Shown here in pieces: positions 29,449-38,637 of a stretch of 38,851 nucleotides of DNA. Position 1 is the stretch's first letter. Each line of letters opens with the position of its first letter. This DNA is from Clostridia bacterium (GTDB taxonomy: Bacteria; Bacillota; Clostridia; Oscillospirales; CAG-272), in the NCBI GenBank assembly GCA_017399145.1, contig JAFQEG010000008.1:1-38851 (forward strand). The letters run 5' to 3'. The notes below the pieces were generated by a model, which saw only the letters and a program-made list of their open reading frames with translations, had not been told where the DNA came from and made no database searches. The translations under genes were made by a program, and so were the position numbers.

Positions 29449-30141
29449 TTAGCCAATCTTTGCACTGTTAACCTTGATACCAGGGCCCATTGTAGAAGCT
29501 ACTGTGCAGCTCTTAATGTATTGACCCTTAGCAGCAGCTGGCTTAGCCTTGATGATAGCGCCAAGAAGAGTAGCGAAGTTTTCGCCAAGCTTCTCAGAAC
29601 CGAAGGAAGCCTTACCGATAGGACAGTGAATAATGTTTGTCTTGTCAAGACGGTACTCAATCTTACCAGCCTTAGCCTCTTGAACAGCCTTAGCAGGATC
29701 CATTGTAACTGTACCAGCCTTAGGGTTAGGCATAAGTCCCTTAGGACCAAGAACCTTACCAAGACGACCAATAACACCCATCATGTCAGGTGTTGCAATA
29801 ACAACGTCGAACTCAAACCAGTTCTCAGCTGTAATCTTTTGAACGTAATCCTCAGCACCAACGTAGTCAGCACCTGCAGCTTGAGCAGCAGCAGCCTTGT
29901 CGCCACGAGCAAATACAAGTGTACGAACCTTCTTACCTGTACCGTGTGGAAGAACAACAGCGCCTCTTACTTGTTGGTCAGCGTGACGGGAGTCAACGCC
30001 AAGACGAACGTGAACCTCAACAGTTTCATCAAATTTAGCAGTTGCAGTCTTGCAAACAAGCTCCATTGCATCAGCTGGATCGTAAAGCTTTGTAGCCTCG
30101 ATAAGACCAGCATTAGCGATATACTTCTTTCCTTGTTTCAT
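29449..30141 (-). CDS. rplA: 50S ribosomal protein L1
   Basis: The 230-residue protein shows the L1 signature: [20 protein letters not shown], then [14 protein letters not shown], then the C-terminal [18 protein letters not shown]1 forms the mobile stalk at the ribosomal E site and often represses its own operon. It lies 20 bases after rplK with GGGAGG before the ATG. It is the last gene; rplJ and rplL, its usual followers, are absent. Confidence 0.97.
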   Translation of the reverse strand: MKQGKKYIANAGLIEATKLYDPADAMELVCKTATAKFDETVEVHVRLGVDSRHADQQVRGAVVLPHGTGKKVRTLVFARGDKAAAAQAAGADYVGAEDYVQKITAENWFEFDVVIATPDMMGVIGRLGKVLGPKGLMPNPKAGTVTMDPAKAVQEAKAGKIEYRLDKTNIIHCPIGKASFGSEKLGENFATLLGAIIKAKPAAAKGQYIKSCTVASTMGPGIKVNSAKIG

Positions 30142-30161
30142 CTCAAATTACCTCCCTCTGA

Positions 30162-30587
30162 TTAGTCCTCAACGGTAACGCCCATAGAACGAGCAGTACC
30201 CTTGATCATGCTGATAGCAGCCTCTAAAGAACCAGCGTTAAGGTCAGGCATCTTCATTTCTGCAATCTTTGTAACTTGCTCCATTGTGAGCTTAGCAACC
30301 TTTGTCTTGTTAGGAGTAGCAGAAGCAGTCTCAATGCCTGCAGCCTTCTTAATAAGAACAGGAGCTGGTGGAGTCTTTGTGATGAATGTGAATGAACGGT
30401 CAGCATAAACTGTAATTACAACAGGAATGATGTAACCGATATCATTTTTTGTTCTCTCATTGAATTCCTTTGTAAAGTTAGGAATTGAAACACCGTATTG
30501 ACCGAGAGCTGGACCGATAGGTGGTTGTGGTGTAGCTTTTCCGGCAGGGATTTGAAGCTTAATATAACCCTGAATTTTCTTTGCCAT
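30162..30587 (-). CDS. rplK: 50S ribosomal protein L11
   Basis: The 141-residue protein has [22 protein letters not shown] at the start and a C-terminal rRNA-binding domain ending in [15 protein letters not shown]. It binds the GTPase-associated centre of 23S rRNA. GGAGG is placed 9 bases before the ATG. The 97-base gap from nusG contains a small GTGATTTATCAC hairpin. Confidence 0.97.
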   Translation of the reverse strand: MAKKIQGYIKLQIPAGKATPQPPIGPALGQYGVSIPNFTKEFNERTKNDIGYIIPVVITVYADRSFTFITKTPPAPVLIKKAAGIETASATPNKTKVAKLTMEQVTKIAEMKMPDLNAGSLEAAISMIKGTARSMGVTVED

Positions 30588-30684
30588 TTTAAATTTCCTC
30601 CTTGGTGGTACTGTACGAGAGAATTAAAGATTTTTCTCCCTCCCACTTAATTATGTGATAAATCACTATGAATAAATTTTGCGA

Positions 30685-31221
30685 TTAAATTTTCTTGATG
30701 CTCTTAGCATCTAGACTGATAGGCATTTCACGACCGATAGTAGAAACGATAACGGTAACCTCAGAGCCATCCTCAGAAATTTCACTAATTGAGCCCTTGT
30801 GACCAGTAAGAAATCCGTCAATAATTTCAACCTCATCACCAACTTGAAATGCATCAAATGTAACTGTTCCCTCAAGATTTGCCTTAGCAACTTCCTTATC
30901 TGTAAGTGGAACAGGCATTGAGTCAGGACCTGCAAATGCGGTAACGCCAGGCAAGTGTCTTATTTGATACCAGCTAGCAGCAGACATAATCATTTTTACA
31001 AAAACGTAGCTTGGGTAGATCTTTTCCTCAATGATCTTTTCCTTACCCTTAGCATCTGTTGTAACGATTGTTTGAACAGGAACCTTAACATCTAGCACGA
31101 AATCGGAAAGATTCTTATTAATAATTCTTTCGATTGCGAGCATAACCTTGTTTTCGTGACCTGCACGGGTATGAACGATATACCACTTAGGTCCAACGTT
31201 TAATTCGTTTAAATCACTCAT
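30685..31221 (-). CDS. nusG: Transcription termination/antitermination factor NusG
   Basis: The 178-residue protein has the NGN domain (KWYIVHTRAGHENKVMLAIE near the start, YPSYVFVKM near 70, VRHLPG-like IRHLPGVTAFAG near 90) and a C-terminal KOW domain (VGDEVEIIDGFLTGHKGSISEI near 128). It binds RNA polymerase and the ribosome. AAGGAG precedes the ATG; it lies 23 bases after secE. Confidence 0.97.
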   Translation of the reverse strand: MSDLNELNVGPKWYIVHTRAGHENKVMLAIERIINKNLSDFVLDVKVPVQTIVTTDAKGKEKIIEEKIYPSYVFVKMIMSAASWYQIRHLPGVTAFAGPDSMPVPLTDKEVAKANLEGTVTFDAFQVGDEVEIIDGFLTGHKGSISEISEDGSEVTVIVSTIGREMPISLDAKSIKKI

Positions 31222-31244
31222 TGCGTATTCTCCTTTAAGGGAAT

Positions 31245-31523
31245 TTAGAACAAATTGTTAATGCCCTTGAATATTGCGTTGAATAATCCACCGAGCGCCC
31301 AGTCAGCAAGACCGATAACTACAGCGGCTACAACAACGATTACAAGAACAAGAACGAAGTTTCTCATAGTGGACTTTTTAGAAGCCCATGTAATTTTATT
31401 GAATTCGCTCTTGAGACCCTTAAAGAAATCAACGATTTTGTGTAAGAACTGCTTAAACTTGCCAGGCTTTTTTGCGGCAGCAGAGTTCTTTCCTTTGATT
31501 TCTTTCTTTTCTTTTTCTGCCAT
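31245..31523 (-). CDS. secE: Preprotein translocase subunit SecE
   Basis: The 92-residue protein has a Lys-rich start (1-25), the conserved amphipathic FFKGLKSEFNKITWASKKS before one membrane helix (about 55-77), and a short tail. It is the short Gram-positive form that clamps SecY. It is encoded 11 bases after rpmG with AAGGAG before the ATG. Confidence 0.95.
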   Translation of the reverse strand: MAEKEKKEIKGKNSAAAKKPGKFKQFLHKIVDFFKGLKSEFNKITWASKKSTMRNFVLVLVIVVVAAVVIGLADWALGGLFNAIFKGINNLF

Positions 31524-31534
31524 TTTTCTACTCC

Positions 31535-31696
31535 TTACTTAGATTCCTTATGCAAGGTGTGCTTACGACAGAAACGACAGAACTTATTTAATTCAAGTCG
31601 CTCTTGAGTGTTCTTTTTGTTCTTCTTTGTGTCATAGTTGCGTTGCTTGCACTCTGTACACACCAATGTAACCTTGACTCTTGCGTCATTAGCCAT
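31535..31696 (-). CDS. rpmG: 50S ribosomal protein L33, zinc-binding type
   Basis: This gene of 53 codons begins [20 protein letters not shown] and ends with [15 protein letters not shown]. Two Cys-x-x-Cys pairs (CTEC, CRFC) mark the C+ zinc form; many Firmicutes also keep a C- copy elsewhere that is induced by zinc starvation. AGGAGGTG lies 8 bases before the ATG. It is the first gene of the operon with secE, nusG, rplK and rplA, as in most Firmicutes. Confidence 0.96.
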   Translation of the reverse strand: MANDARVKVTLVCTECKQRNYDTKKNKKNTQERLELNKFCRFCRKHTLHKESK

Positions 31697-31834
31697 TTTT
31701 TCGGCACCTCCTAATAAAATTTAATTTGTGTGATAACACACTGTACCTCCCTCTAGTAAGGGAACTATTACCTTTAATTGCTCGTTAAGGAAAAAAGACG
31801 CGCAAAAAAAGAACCCCTATTTCGAGGTACGAAC

Positions 31835-31863
31835 ATTTTACCATATAGAGAAGTATTTGTCAA
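31835..31863 (-). promoter_or_regulatory. Promoter of the rpmG-secE-nusG-rplKA operon
   Basis: On the minus strand consensus TTGACA (31858-31863) and TAAAAT (31835-31840) are spaced by 17 bases. The ~130-base leader to rpmG has several short hairpins (TCCCT/AGGGA, GTGTG/CACAC) and a T-run after a weak ACCTC/GGGGT stem. Confidence 0.88.
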
Positions 31864-31912
31864 GACCTTTTTCAATATTTTTTAAAAATAAATATTATAA
31901 ATTAAAAACCAC

Positions 31913-31941
31913 TTGATATTTATTAATAGTTGTGCTAGAAT
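31913..31941 (+). promoter_or_regulatory. Promoter of rimM-trmD
   Basis: TTGATA (31913-31918) and TAGAAT (31936-31941) are spaced by 17 bases, 37 bases before the rimM ATG. Confidence 0.7.
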
Positions 31942-31978
31942 ACATAATGGAATTTTATGTACTTCAAAGGATATTTAA

Positions 31979-32485
31979 ATGATTAATAAATACTTAGAAT
32001 GTGGACAAATCGTACGAAGTCATGGCATAAATGGGGCGATGATAGTAAATCATTTCTGCGATAGCTATGAGGTTTTTGAGGGAATAAAGCATCTTTATTT
32101 AAAAAGTCAACAGGGCTACACCAAGCTAAGCGTAGTAAAATGCGTGCCATATAAAAGCTCAGCCCTTGTGCAGGTTAAGGAAATAACTAATCCCGAGGAT
32201 GCAACCAAGCTAAGAGGACAAAGCCTTTTTGCACAAAGAGAGGAAATTGCCAAGGACGAGGATGACTTTTTTATAGTTGACCTAATAGGCCTTGAGGTTA
32301 AGGATGCAGAAACTAATCAAGTGTATGGCACCTTAAAGGATGTTATCAATCAAGGTGCACAGGATATTTACGTAATCAAAAGAGAAGACGGCACCGAATC
32401 GCTTGTGCCTGCAATTCCACCATTTCTTGATAGAATATCCTTAGAAGAGGGCATATTTATAAAGCCAATTGAAGGAATGATATAA
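31979..32485 (+). CDS. rimM: Ribosome maturation factor RimM
   Basis: The 168-residue protein has the N-terminal RimM barrel (LECGQIVRSHGINGAMIVNHFCD) and a C-terminal PRC-like barrel (FFIVDLIGLEVKD near 98, then GTESLVPAIPPFLDRI near 138). It helps 30S head maturation. AAAGG is 8 bases before the ATG. The next gene's ATG follows its stop codon directly. In many Firmicutes rpsP precedes rimM; here rimM heads the unit. Confidence 0.95.
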   Translation: MINKYLECGQIVRSHGINGAMIVNHFCDSYEVFEGIKHLYLKSQQGYTKLSVVKCVPYKSSALVQVKEITNPEDATKLRGQSLFAQREEIAKDEDDFFIVDLIGLEVKDAETNQVYGTLKDVINQGAQDIYVIKREDGTESLVPAIPPFLDRISLEEGIFIKPIEGMI

Positions 32486-33214
32486 ATGAGATTTGACATA
32501 ATGACTCTTTTTCCCGATATGGTAAGATCAGTCCTTGAGGCTAGTGTAATCGGTCGTGCCAAGGAAAAGGGAATAGTTGAAATAGAAGCACACGATATTC
32601 GTAACTATACAAAGGATAAGCACAAAAAGACTGACGATACCCCATACGGTGGTGGCAAGGGTATGCTTATGTCCACCCAACCAATTTGCGATTGCTACAA
32701 TGCGATTTGCGAAAAATTGCCCGAGGGCACAAAAAAAGTAATTTACGCATCCCCTCGTGGACGCATTTTCAATCACGAAATCGCTAAGGAATTATCCCAA
32801 TACGACAACATAATCATTTTATGTGGACATTATGAGGGAGTTGACGAAAGAGTAATAGAGGAAATCGTTGATGAGGAAATTTCCGTTGGCGACTATGTCT
32901 TGACAGGAGGGGAATTACCCGCTTGCATCATTGTAGACGCAGTTAGCCGTCTTATTGACGGGGTCCTTTCCGATAAGGAATGCTATGAAAAGGAAAGCAT
33001 AGCCTCTGGACTTTTGGAATATCCACAATATACCAAGCCAAGAGTATTCAATGGCAGAGAGGTGCCCGAGGTTTTATTATCTGGACACCACGAAAACATA
33101 GATAAATGGAGACTTGAAAAATCTCTTGCGCTTACAAAGGAAAGAAGACCAGATTTATACGAAAAATATATGGCACTTCACCCGCCTAAGCCACCTAAAA
33201 AAAGAAAAAAGTAA
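32486..33214 (+). CDS. trmD: tRNA (guanine-N1)-methyltransferase TrmD
   Basis: The 242-residue SPOUT enzyme makes m1G37 in tRNAs, preventing frameshifts. Motifs: MRFDIMTLFPDM, DDTPYGGGKGMLM near 51, SPRGRIFNHEIAKEL near 89, LCGHYEGVDERV near 112, and SVGDYVLTGGELPA near 133, which form the trefoil knot. It abuts rimM with no gap. rplS, the usual follower, is absent; a large membrane protein follows 21 bases later. Confidence 0.97.
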   Translation: MRFDIMTLFPDMVRSVLEASVIGRAKEKGIVEIEAHDIRNYTKDKHKKTDDTPYGGGKGMLMSTQPICDCYNAICEKLPEGTKKVIYASPRGRIFNHEIAKELSQYDNIIILCGHYEGVDERVIEEIVDEEISVGDYVLTGGELPACIIVDAVSRLIDGVLSDKECYEKESIASGLLEYPQYTKPRVFNGREVPEVLLSGHHENIDKWRLEKSLALTKERRPDLYEKYMALHPPKPPKKRKK

Positions 33215-33235
33215 AGTTAATAAGGAGGTATGAAA

Positions 33236-35236
33236 ATGAGTAAAAATCAGACAACACTAGATAAAATTAGTGCTAGCTTTTTTTCCATACTCACAAAATC
33301 CTTTATAGGACGTTTCTTTACCTCCTATGATAGGGATAATGAAAAATTTGCAAGACACAAGCCTAAAAAACCACACTCACAAAGGTCCCTACGCACTAGA
33401 ATTTTAAAATCAGTAGAGAATAGTCCAATTCTTTCCGGAATAAACAAGGCGTTTGTAGTCTTAATGCGACTTAGCCTAAGAGACTATGGAATAATGCTAC
33501 TTTTGCTGGGTGTTAGTATGGCTGGTCTATACCCCTTAACCACAAGAGGAATAATTGTGTTAAGCGTATCCTTTGAGTATTTTGTATATGGTATAGCCAT
33601 TAGCATAGTGTCATTGCCACTTTTGTTTTCACAAAGGTCACTTGCAAGTGGAATAATTTCGAGTAAGCTAATGTCGTCTATTTTGATAGATTTTCTTGGA
33701 TATGATGAGGAAAGCATTCGAGAACTAGCTGAGAAAAATAGAATTTCAAGCAACTGGTCGATTCTTGCGGGAGTGTTGCTTGCAGTAGGTGCTTACTTTG
33801 TTTCACCCTTAGGAGTGTTTGTAATAGCACTAACAATAGGGATTGCCTACACAGTATTCCGTACCCCGGAGGTTGGAGCGGTAATTACTATATTCCTTTT
33901 GCCCTTTGTAGATGTAAAAATCCTGTGCGTAGCTATGCTAATAACTGCTATGTCATATCTTTTAAAGGTGTTTCTTGGCAAGCGTGTTTGCCACCTAGAA
34001 TATCTAGATATCTTCGCAGGAGTGTCTGTTTTAGCTATCGTTTTATTCGGTATTAGCTTCAAAAATCCACTTTCATCTCTTGCTGAATTAGGACAGCTTC
34101 TTATCCTTGCACTTGCATATCTTGTATATTCAAATCTTATTCGTGACAAGGAATGGTTTAGAAGATGCATTAAATCATTTACAACAAGTGCGATTATCGT
34201 TTCAATAGTAGCAATTGTCCAAGCAATTTTGGAAGGACTAAGCGAGGCAATCGAGGCACTTGCAGTAGCATTCCCATATGACGGAGTTGTAAGTGGCACC
34301 TTTGATAAGCCACAAACCCTTGCAATATTTTTAGTTATCGCAATACCATTCGGTATAGCCCACCTTTTTGTTGAGAAAAAGGACCTAGGTAAATTCGGTG
34401 GCTTTGTTATGTCAGGAGTTATGACTTGTGCACTATTTTTAACAGGGTCAAGGCTTGCCGTTATTGGAGCTTTAGTTGGCGTTATGCTATTGCTTATTGC
34501 ATATAACAGAAACTTTATCCACATGGCATTTGCTATTGTGGTTGCAATTCCAGTCATTTATTTTGCACTTCCTGACCATATCACCGACCAAATTCTTTCC
34601 ATATTTGGTGCAAGTAAGGATTCTCTTGCTCAACTATTTGTTAATTTAAAGGATGAATTCCTTCTAGTTATTCAAAAGCCACTAGGAAACGGTCTAGGCG
34701 TTAATGTAAATAGCATATTCCCTGAATTTCCACAGGGATATGTAAACAGCTTGCCTCTTCAATTTGTATTCAACTTTGGAATAATTGCACTTGTAGTATT
34801 GCTAGTTTTCGCAATTGTATTTGCAAGACTCGTATTCTCATACTGTGTCGTAGCTAAAAATAAATATAGAAAAATTAGTGGCTGTGCAGGTATTTGTGCT
34901 TTGCTAGGCGCATTTGCAGTTGGAATATTTGACTATATTTGGCTTGATAACAGAATGTTTTTACTTTGCACTGTATGTCTTGCCTTGTCATTTGCGTATA
35001 TCAAAATTGAAAGAGACGACGTTGATACTGCCCTTGAAGCCGATTTCTATACTGCTTGTATGGACGTTGAATTATCCGAGGACGACAGTTTCAACTCTGA
35101 TAGCAGAAGTAGATATATTCACAGACCAAAAAGAAAAGCTAATAAGAAAAATATGGAGGCTAAGGAGTTTTCGCAAACAGAGAATTTAATCAAATACGAA
35201 ATGAGCAAAATTGAAAACACAGACGAAGAAGAATGA
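33236..35236 (+). CDS. O-antigen ligase-like polytopic membrane protein
   Basis: The 666-residue protein has a basic ~70-residue cytoplasmic start, then about 12 or more hydrophobic helices between residues 80 and 590, and a polar, acidic C-terminal tail. The central part (GTFDKPQTLAIFLVIAIPFG near 357, LTGSRLAVIGALVGVMLLL near 400, and the extracytoplasmic loop GNGLGVNVNSIFPEFPQGYVNSLPLQF near 482) fits the Wzy_C/O-antigen ligase family, which joins or polymerises polysaccharides on lipid carriers. The ATG at 33236 is 7 bases after GGAGG; the ATG at 33230 is too close. Whether it makes capsule, teichoic-type or another glycan is not visible. Confidence 0.82.
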   Translation: MSKNQTTLDKISASFFSILTKSFIGRFFTSYDRDNEKFARHKPKKPHSQRSLRTRILKSVENSPILSGINKAFVVLMRLSLRDYGIMLLLLGVSMAGLYPLTTRGIIVLSVSFEYFVYGIAISIVSLPLLFSQRSLASGIISSKLMSSILIDFLGYDEESIRELAEKNRISSNWSILAGVLLAVGAYFVSPLGVFVIALTIGIAYTVFRTPEVGAVITIFLLPFVDVKILCVAMLITAMSYLLKVFLGKRVCHLEYLDIFAGVSVLAIVLFGISFKNPLSSLAELGQLLILALAYLVYSNLIRDKEWFRRCIKSFTTSAIIVSIVAIVQAILEGLSEAIEALAVAFPYDGVVSGTFDKPQTLAIFLVIAIPFGIAHLFVEKKDLGKFGGFVMSGVMTCALFLTGSRLAVIGALVGVMLLLIAYNRNFIHMAFAIVVAIPVIYFALPDHITDQILSIFGASKDSLAQLFVNLKDEFLLVIQKPLGNGLGVNVNSIFPEFPQGYVNSLPLQFVFNFGIIALVVLLVFAIVFARLVFSYCVVAKNKYRKISGCAGICALLGAFAVGIFDYIWLDNRMFLLCTVCLALSFAYIKIERDDVDTALEADFYTACMDVELSEDDSFNSDSRSRYIHRPKRKANKKNMEAKEFSQTENLIKYEMSKIENTDEEE

Positions 35237-35286
35237 TAACTCCATTCAGCCTAGTAAAATAGGACCTCTTCGGGAGAGGAGAAAAA

Positions 35287-36570
35287 ATGTTTATTGATAA
35301 GGTAAAAATTTATGTAAAGGCGGGAAACGGTGGCAATGGCTGTGTTTCCTTCCGTAGAGAAAAGTATGTCGCTAAGGGTGGACCTGACGGAGGCGACGGA
35401 GGAAAGGGTGGAAATATAATTTTCCAAATAGATAAGGGTACAAATACCTTGCTTTCCTTTAGATATAAAAGAAAGTTTGTTGCCGAAAATGGTGGAAACG
35501 GCGCAGGTGCTAAATTTCACGGCAAAAACGGAGAAGACGTAATAATTAAGGTGCCCGAGGGTACTCTTATAAAGGATGATAAAACAGGAAAAATCCTTAA
35601 GGATATGTCTGATTGTGAGGAATGGATTTGTGCCAAGGGAGGCAGAGGAGGCTGGGGAAATAAGCACTTCGCCACACCAACTAGACAAATTCCACGATTT
35701 GCAAAGAGTGGTACTCAAGGACAAGAATGGGAATTAACCCTTGAGCTAAAAATGCTTGCCGACGTAGGACTTGTAGGCTTGCCAAGTGCGGGTAAGTCCT
35801 CGTTACTTGCAGCTGTAAGTGATGCAAAGCCTAAAATTGCCGATTATCACTTTACAACATTATCACCAAATCTAGGTGTAGTAAATGTAAGAGACGGACA
35901 CGGCTTTGTTATGGCAGATATTCCAGGACTTATTGAGGGTGCATCTGAGGGCTTAGGCTTAGGTCATGCCTTTTTAAGACATATCGAAAGATGCAGACTA
36001 CTTGTACACGTTGTAGATATTTCTTGTATTGAGGGAAGAAATCCCGTAGATGACATTAAGGTAATAAGTGAGGAGTTGGAAAGATTTTCCCCCGAACTTG
36101 CCACACGTCCTCGCATTATTTGTGCAAATAAGGTGGATTCTCTTGACAGAGAAGTAGTAGATATAGACGAATTTGAAGCATATGTTAAGTCACAGGGATG
36201 GGACCTTATGTATATTTCTGCTTACACAGGCGAAAACACAGATGATTTAATAGCAAAAATAGACGAAATGCTTAAGGACTTGCCACCACTTACAATATAT
36301 GAAACCGATTATATGCCTGAGGATACTGTTTTAGCAGATGGTGAGGATCACGCAGTAACTATAACAAGGGACGACAAGGGTGTGTATGTTGTAGAGGGTG
36401 AATGGTTATTCAACCTTGTAGGTCAAGTAAACTTCGAGGACAGAGAATCTCTAATGTTTTTCCAAAGAGTCTTGCTTAAGAGTGGAGTCATAGAAAAGCT
36501 CAAGGAAGCAGGCTGTAAGGACGGAGATACTGTATCTATGTACGACTTTGAATTTGATTTTTTAATCTAA
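35287..36570 (+). CDS. obgE: GTPase ObgE/CgtA
   Basis: The 427-residue GTPase has the glycine-rich Obg fold (MFIDKVKIYVKAGNGGNGC, with many GG steps to ~155). A G domain follows with G1 GLPSAGKSS (about 164-172), G3 DIPGLIEGA and NKVD. The C-terminal OCT domain (about 345-427) is present, as in Gram-positive Obg. Obg acts in 50S assembly and the stringent and sporulation responses (in Bacillus it affects Spo0A activation). GAGGAG is 6 bases before the ATG. rplU-rpmA, its common neighbours, are not upstream. Confidence 0.97.
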   Translation: MFIDKVKIYVKAGNGGNGCVSFRREKYVAKGGPDGGDGGKGGNIIFQIDKGTNTLLSFRYKRKFVAENGGNGAGAKFHGKNGEDVIIKVPEGTLIKDDKTGKILKDMSDCEEWICAKGGRGGWGNKHFATPTRQIPRFAKSGTQGQEWELTLELKMLADVGLVGLPSAGKSSLLAAVSDAKPKIADYHFTTLSPNLGVVNVRDGHGFVMADIPGLIEGASEGLGLGHAFLRHIERCRLLVHVVDISCIEGRNPVDDIKVISEELERFSPELATRPRIICANKVDSLDREVVDIDEFEAYVKSQGWDLMYISAYTGENTDDLIAKIDEMLKDLPPLTIYETDYMPEDTVLADGEDHAVTITRDDKGVYVVEGEWLFNLVGQVNFEDRESLMFFQRVLLKSGVIEKLKEAGCKDGDTVSMYDFEFDFLI

Positions 36571-36574
36571 TCGA

Positions 36575-36600
36575 AAAGGGGAGAAAAAACTCCCCTTTAA
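36575..36600 (+). terminator. Weak terminator after obgE
   Basis: AAAGGGGAG (36575-36583) pairs with CTCCCCTTT (36590-36598). The U-run is short. Confidence 0.6.
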
Positions 36601-36651
36601 CAATAAAAATGGCACCAAGTGTCTAAAATTCACTAAATAGAGGTAGAAAAA

Positions 36652-37491
36652 ATGAAAATAAATATAGGATGCCACTTGTCCGTTTCAAAGGGTTACACCC
36701 ATATGGGTAAGGAGGCTTGTTCAATTGATGCAAATACCTTTCAATTTTTCACAAGAAATCCAAGAGGTGGGTCATTTAAGCCACCAACAGATGAGGATAT
36801 AAACGGACTTATCGAAATAATGAAGGAAAATAACTTTGCACCGATTATCGCACATGCACCATATACCTTTAACCCTTGCGCACTTGACGAGGGTATAAGA
36901 GATTACACTAAGAGGACAATGGCAGAGGATGTAAAGCTACTTGACAAAATACCAAACGCATACTACAATTTCCACCCAGGGTGCCACGTATCTCAGGGCG
37001 TTGACGTTGGAATTGAAAAGACTGCCGACACAATTAACACAATTCTGTCTCAAACTGAAAAGACCATACTTTTAATTGAAACAATGGCAGGCAAGGGGAC
37101 AGAAATCGGCAAAACCTTTGAGGAAATTAAAGCTATTATCGACAAGGTTGAAAACAAGGACAGAGTAGGCGTGTGTCTTGACACCTGTCACATTCACGAC
37201 GGCGGATATGATGTTGTTAATGATTTTGATGGTGTTTTAAAGGAATTCGACAGAGTAATAGGAATAGATAAGCTGAAGGCTATTCATTTAAACGACTCTA
37301 AAAATCCACACGGTGCCCATAAGGATAGACACGAAAAAATCGGTCAAGGCTACTTAACCCTTGACGCAATAGTAAAAATTGTTTCTCACCCTGTTGTAGC
37401 AAAGCTTCCAATTTGTCTAGAAACTCCACAAGACCTAGATGGCTACGCACAAGAAATTGCACTTCTTAAAGAGGCGGTAAAGAGCTTATAA
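36652..37491 (+). CDS. nfo: Endonuclease IV (AP endonuclease)
   Basis: The 279-residue TIM-barrel enzyme cuts DNA at abasic sites in base-excision repair with three zinc ions. Zinc-ligand and signature regions are visible: GCHLSVSKG near 6, IAHAPYTFNPC near 67, NFHPGCHV near 106, LLIETMAGKGTEIG near 141, VCLDTCHIHDGGYD near 176, LKAIHLNDSKNPHGAHKDRHEKIGQG near 208-233, and LPICLETPQ near 259. Length is normal. AGAGGTAG precedes the ATG. A short gap and a hairpin separate it from obgE. Confidence 0.97.
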   Translation: MKINIGCHLSVSKGYTHMGKEACSIDANTFQFFTRNPRGGSFKPPTDEDINGLIEIMKENNFAPIIAHAPYTFNPCALDEGIRDYTKRTMAEDVKLLDKIPNAYYNFHPGCHVSQGVDVGIEKTADTINTILSQTEKTILLIETMAGKGTEIGKTFEEIKAIIDKVENKDRVGVCLDTCHIHDGGYDVVNDFDGVLKEFDRVIGIDKLKAIHLNDSKNPHGAHKDRHEKIGQGYLTLDAIVKIVSHPVVAKLPICLETPQDLDGYAQEIALLKEAVKSL

Positions 37492-37496
37492 AAGTG

Positions 37497-37523
37497 AAAA
37501 AAGCGACACTGTGTCGCTTTTTT
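37497..37523. terminator. Bidirectional terminator between nfo and DUF4363
   Basis: AAAAAAGCGACA (37497-37508) pairs perfectly with TGTCGCTTTTTT (37512-37523) over CTG, between two convergent units. Confidence 0.92.
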
Positions 37524-37524
37524 G

Positions 37525-37881
37525 TTAAAATATACTATCCCAGCTTACTCTTTCGTGACTCTGTATCTCTTCGATGCAAACAAGTAATTGTGCCTTGTAT
37601 TCGTAAAATCCCTCTAACTCATCGTTTTCAATTTTTGAGTCAAGCACACAAATCGCCTTGTCCATATCGTCAAGCTTAGAGTGAGGAGTAGCAATAGCGA
37701 TAATGTACTTGCATTTTTCCCATTTTTCTTCTATTTTTTTAAAATTATCAGTGTTACTTATTTCCAAATCTTCTACATTGATTTTCAAATCGTCTAATGT
37801 ATTAACAACGAAGGCACTACACCAAATAACAAAGGTAGATAGCAGTATCAAAATCACTAAAGAAATCACAAAAGCCCTCAT
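37525..37881 (-). CDS. DUF4363 family protein
   Basis: The 118-residue protein has one N-terminal membrane helix (about 4-27) and a helical, charged domain with conserved-looking Trp and Cys residues (EEKWEKCKYIIAIATPHSKLDDMDKAI). This matches the DUF4363 family, which in Clostridia regularly follows a DUF421 gene. Function is unknown. AAGGATG sits 8 bases before the ATG, inside the last codons of the DUF421 gene, and the gap between the genes is 3 bases. Confidence 0.8.
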   Translation of the reverse strand: MRAFVISLVILILLSTFVIWCSAFVVNTLDDLKINVEDLEISNTDNFKKIEEKWEKCKYIIAIATPHSKLDDMDKAICVLDSKIENDELEGFYEYKAQLLVCIEEIQSHERVSWDSIF

Positions 37882-37884
37882 ATT

Positions 37885-38556
37885 TTATTCATCCTTCATA
37901 ATTATATTTATTTTTCCACCATTGTCACAGCTTAACAAGAAAACATCCTTAATTTGTAGCTTGTGCCTTGATAAATATGAATTTAACCATTTTTCAGTTT
38001 TATTCAAGTTTTGCAAATTGCTCAAATCTATGCAACCATCTACCACCACGGGAAGAGAAATGCCACATTCCTTCTTTTCAATTTCAAAATCCTCAAGTGT
38101 TGCGGGTTGCTTTTCAATTTTAGGAAAAACTGATAGCTTTCCATTTTGCTCAATTATAGCATATTCAATGTCCGCAATATCGGCAAAGCCCTTCAACCTT
38201 AACTCACCCAAAAGCTCGTTTATTCCAATTCTTAACCTTGATAATTCCTTCTGGTCCAAAGCGCCATTTTTGATAATTATACTTGGATTGCCAAAGAAAA
38301 GCTTTTTAACAACCTTAGATTTTGTAACCCAAAAGGATAAAATTACTTCAATAGTTAATAATAACAGCAAGGGTACTACGGCATAGGTGATAGGAATAGA
38401 AATATCTTGAATAGGATTAACTGCCAACTCTGAAAGCATAAACGTAATAATCAATTCGGATATTTGTAATTCTCCCACCTGCCTTTTTCCCATTAGCCTA
38501 ATTGTAGTAACGAATAACAAATAAATTATAATAGTCCTTACAAATACAGTAGCCAT
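37885..38556 (-). CDS. DUF421 (YetF-like) membrane protein
   Basis: The 223-residue protein has three membrane helices at the start with the DUF421 signature (FVRTIIIYLLFVTTIRLMGKRQVGEL, then ELIITFMLSELAVNPIQD). Two soluble YetF-type domains follow; the first contains IIIKNGALDQKELSRLRIGINELLGELR, in which DUF421 proteins carry a typical R-x-x-x-x-E-L-x-x-x-L-R pattern. In Bacillus, YetF relatives occur in the spore inner membrane, and a DUF421-containing protein affects spore heat resistance; a spore-membrane role here is inference. AAAGGA is 7 bases before the ATG. Two-gene operon with DUF4363. Confidence 0.88.
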   Translation of the reverse strand: MATVFVRTIIIYLLFVTTIRLMGKRQVGELQISELIITFMLSELAVNPIQDISIPITYAVVPLLLLLTIEVILSFWVTKSKVVKKLFFGNPSIIIKNGALDQKELSRLRIGINELLGELRLKGFADIADIEYAIIEQNGKLSVFPKIEKQPATLEDFEIEKKECGISLPVVVDGCIDLSNLQNLNKTEKWLNSYLSRHKLQIKDVFLLSCDNGGKINIIMKDE

Positions 38557-38637
38557 AATTATTTCCTTTCATATAATAGTTTTTAGTAGAAAATATAAAA
38601 AAATACACATTTACTATAATAAATGAAGAAAAAAGTC

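Noticed and set aside
29521-30165. 214-codon plus-strand frame opposite rplA
   Set aside because: It is the antisense shadow of a highly expressed ribosomal gene with biased codons.
31721-31741. Six-codon upstream frame (GTG start) in the rpmG leader after GGGAGG
   Set aside because: Too short to support from one sequence. The spacing is only 4 bases, and the GGGAGG also belongs to a small hairpin.
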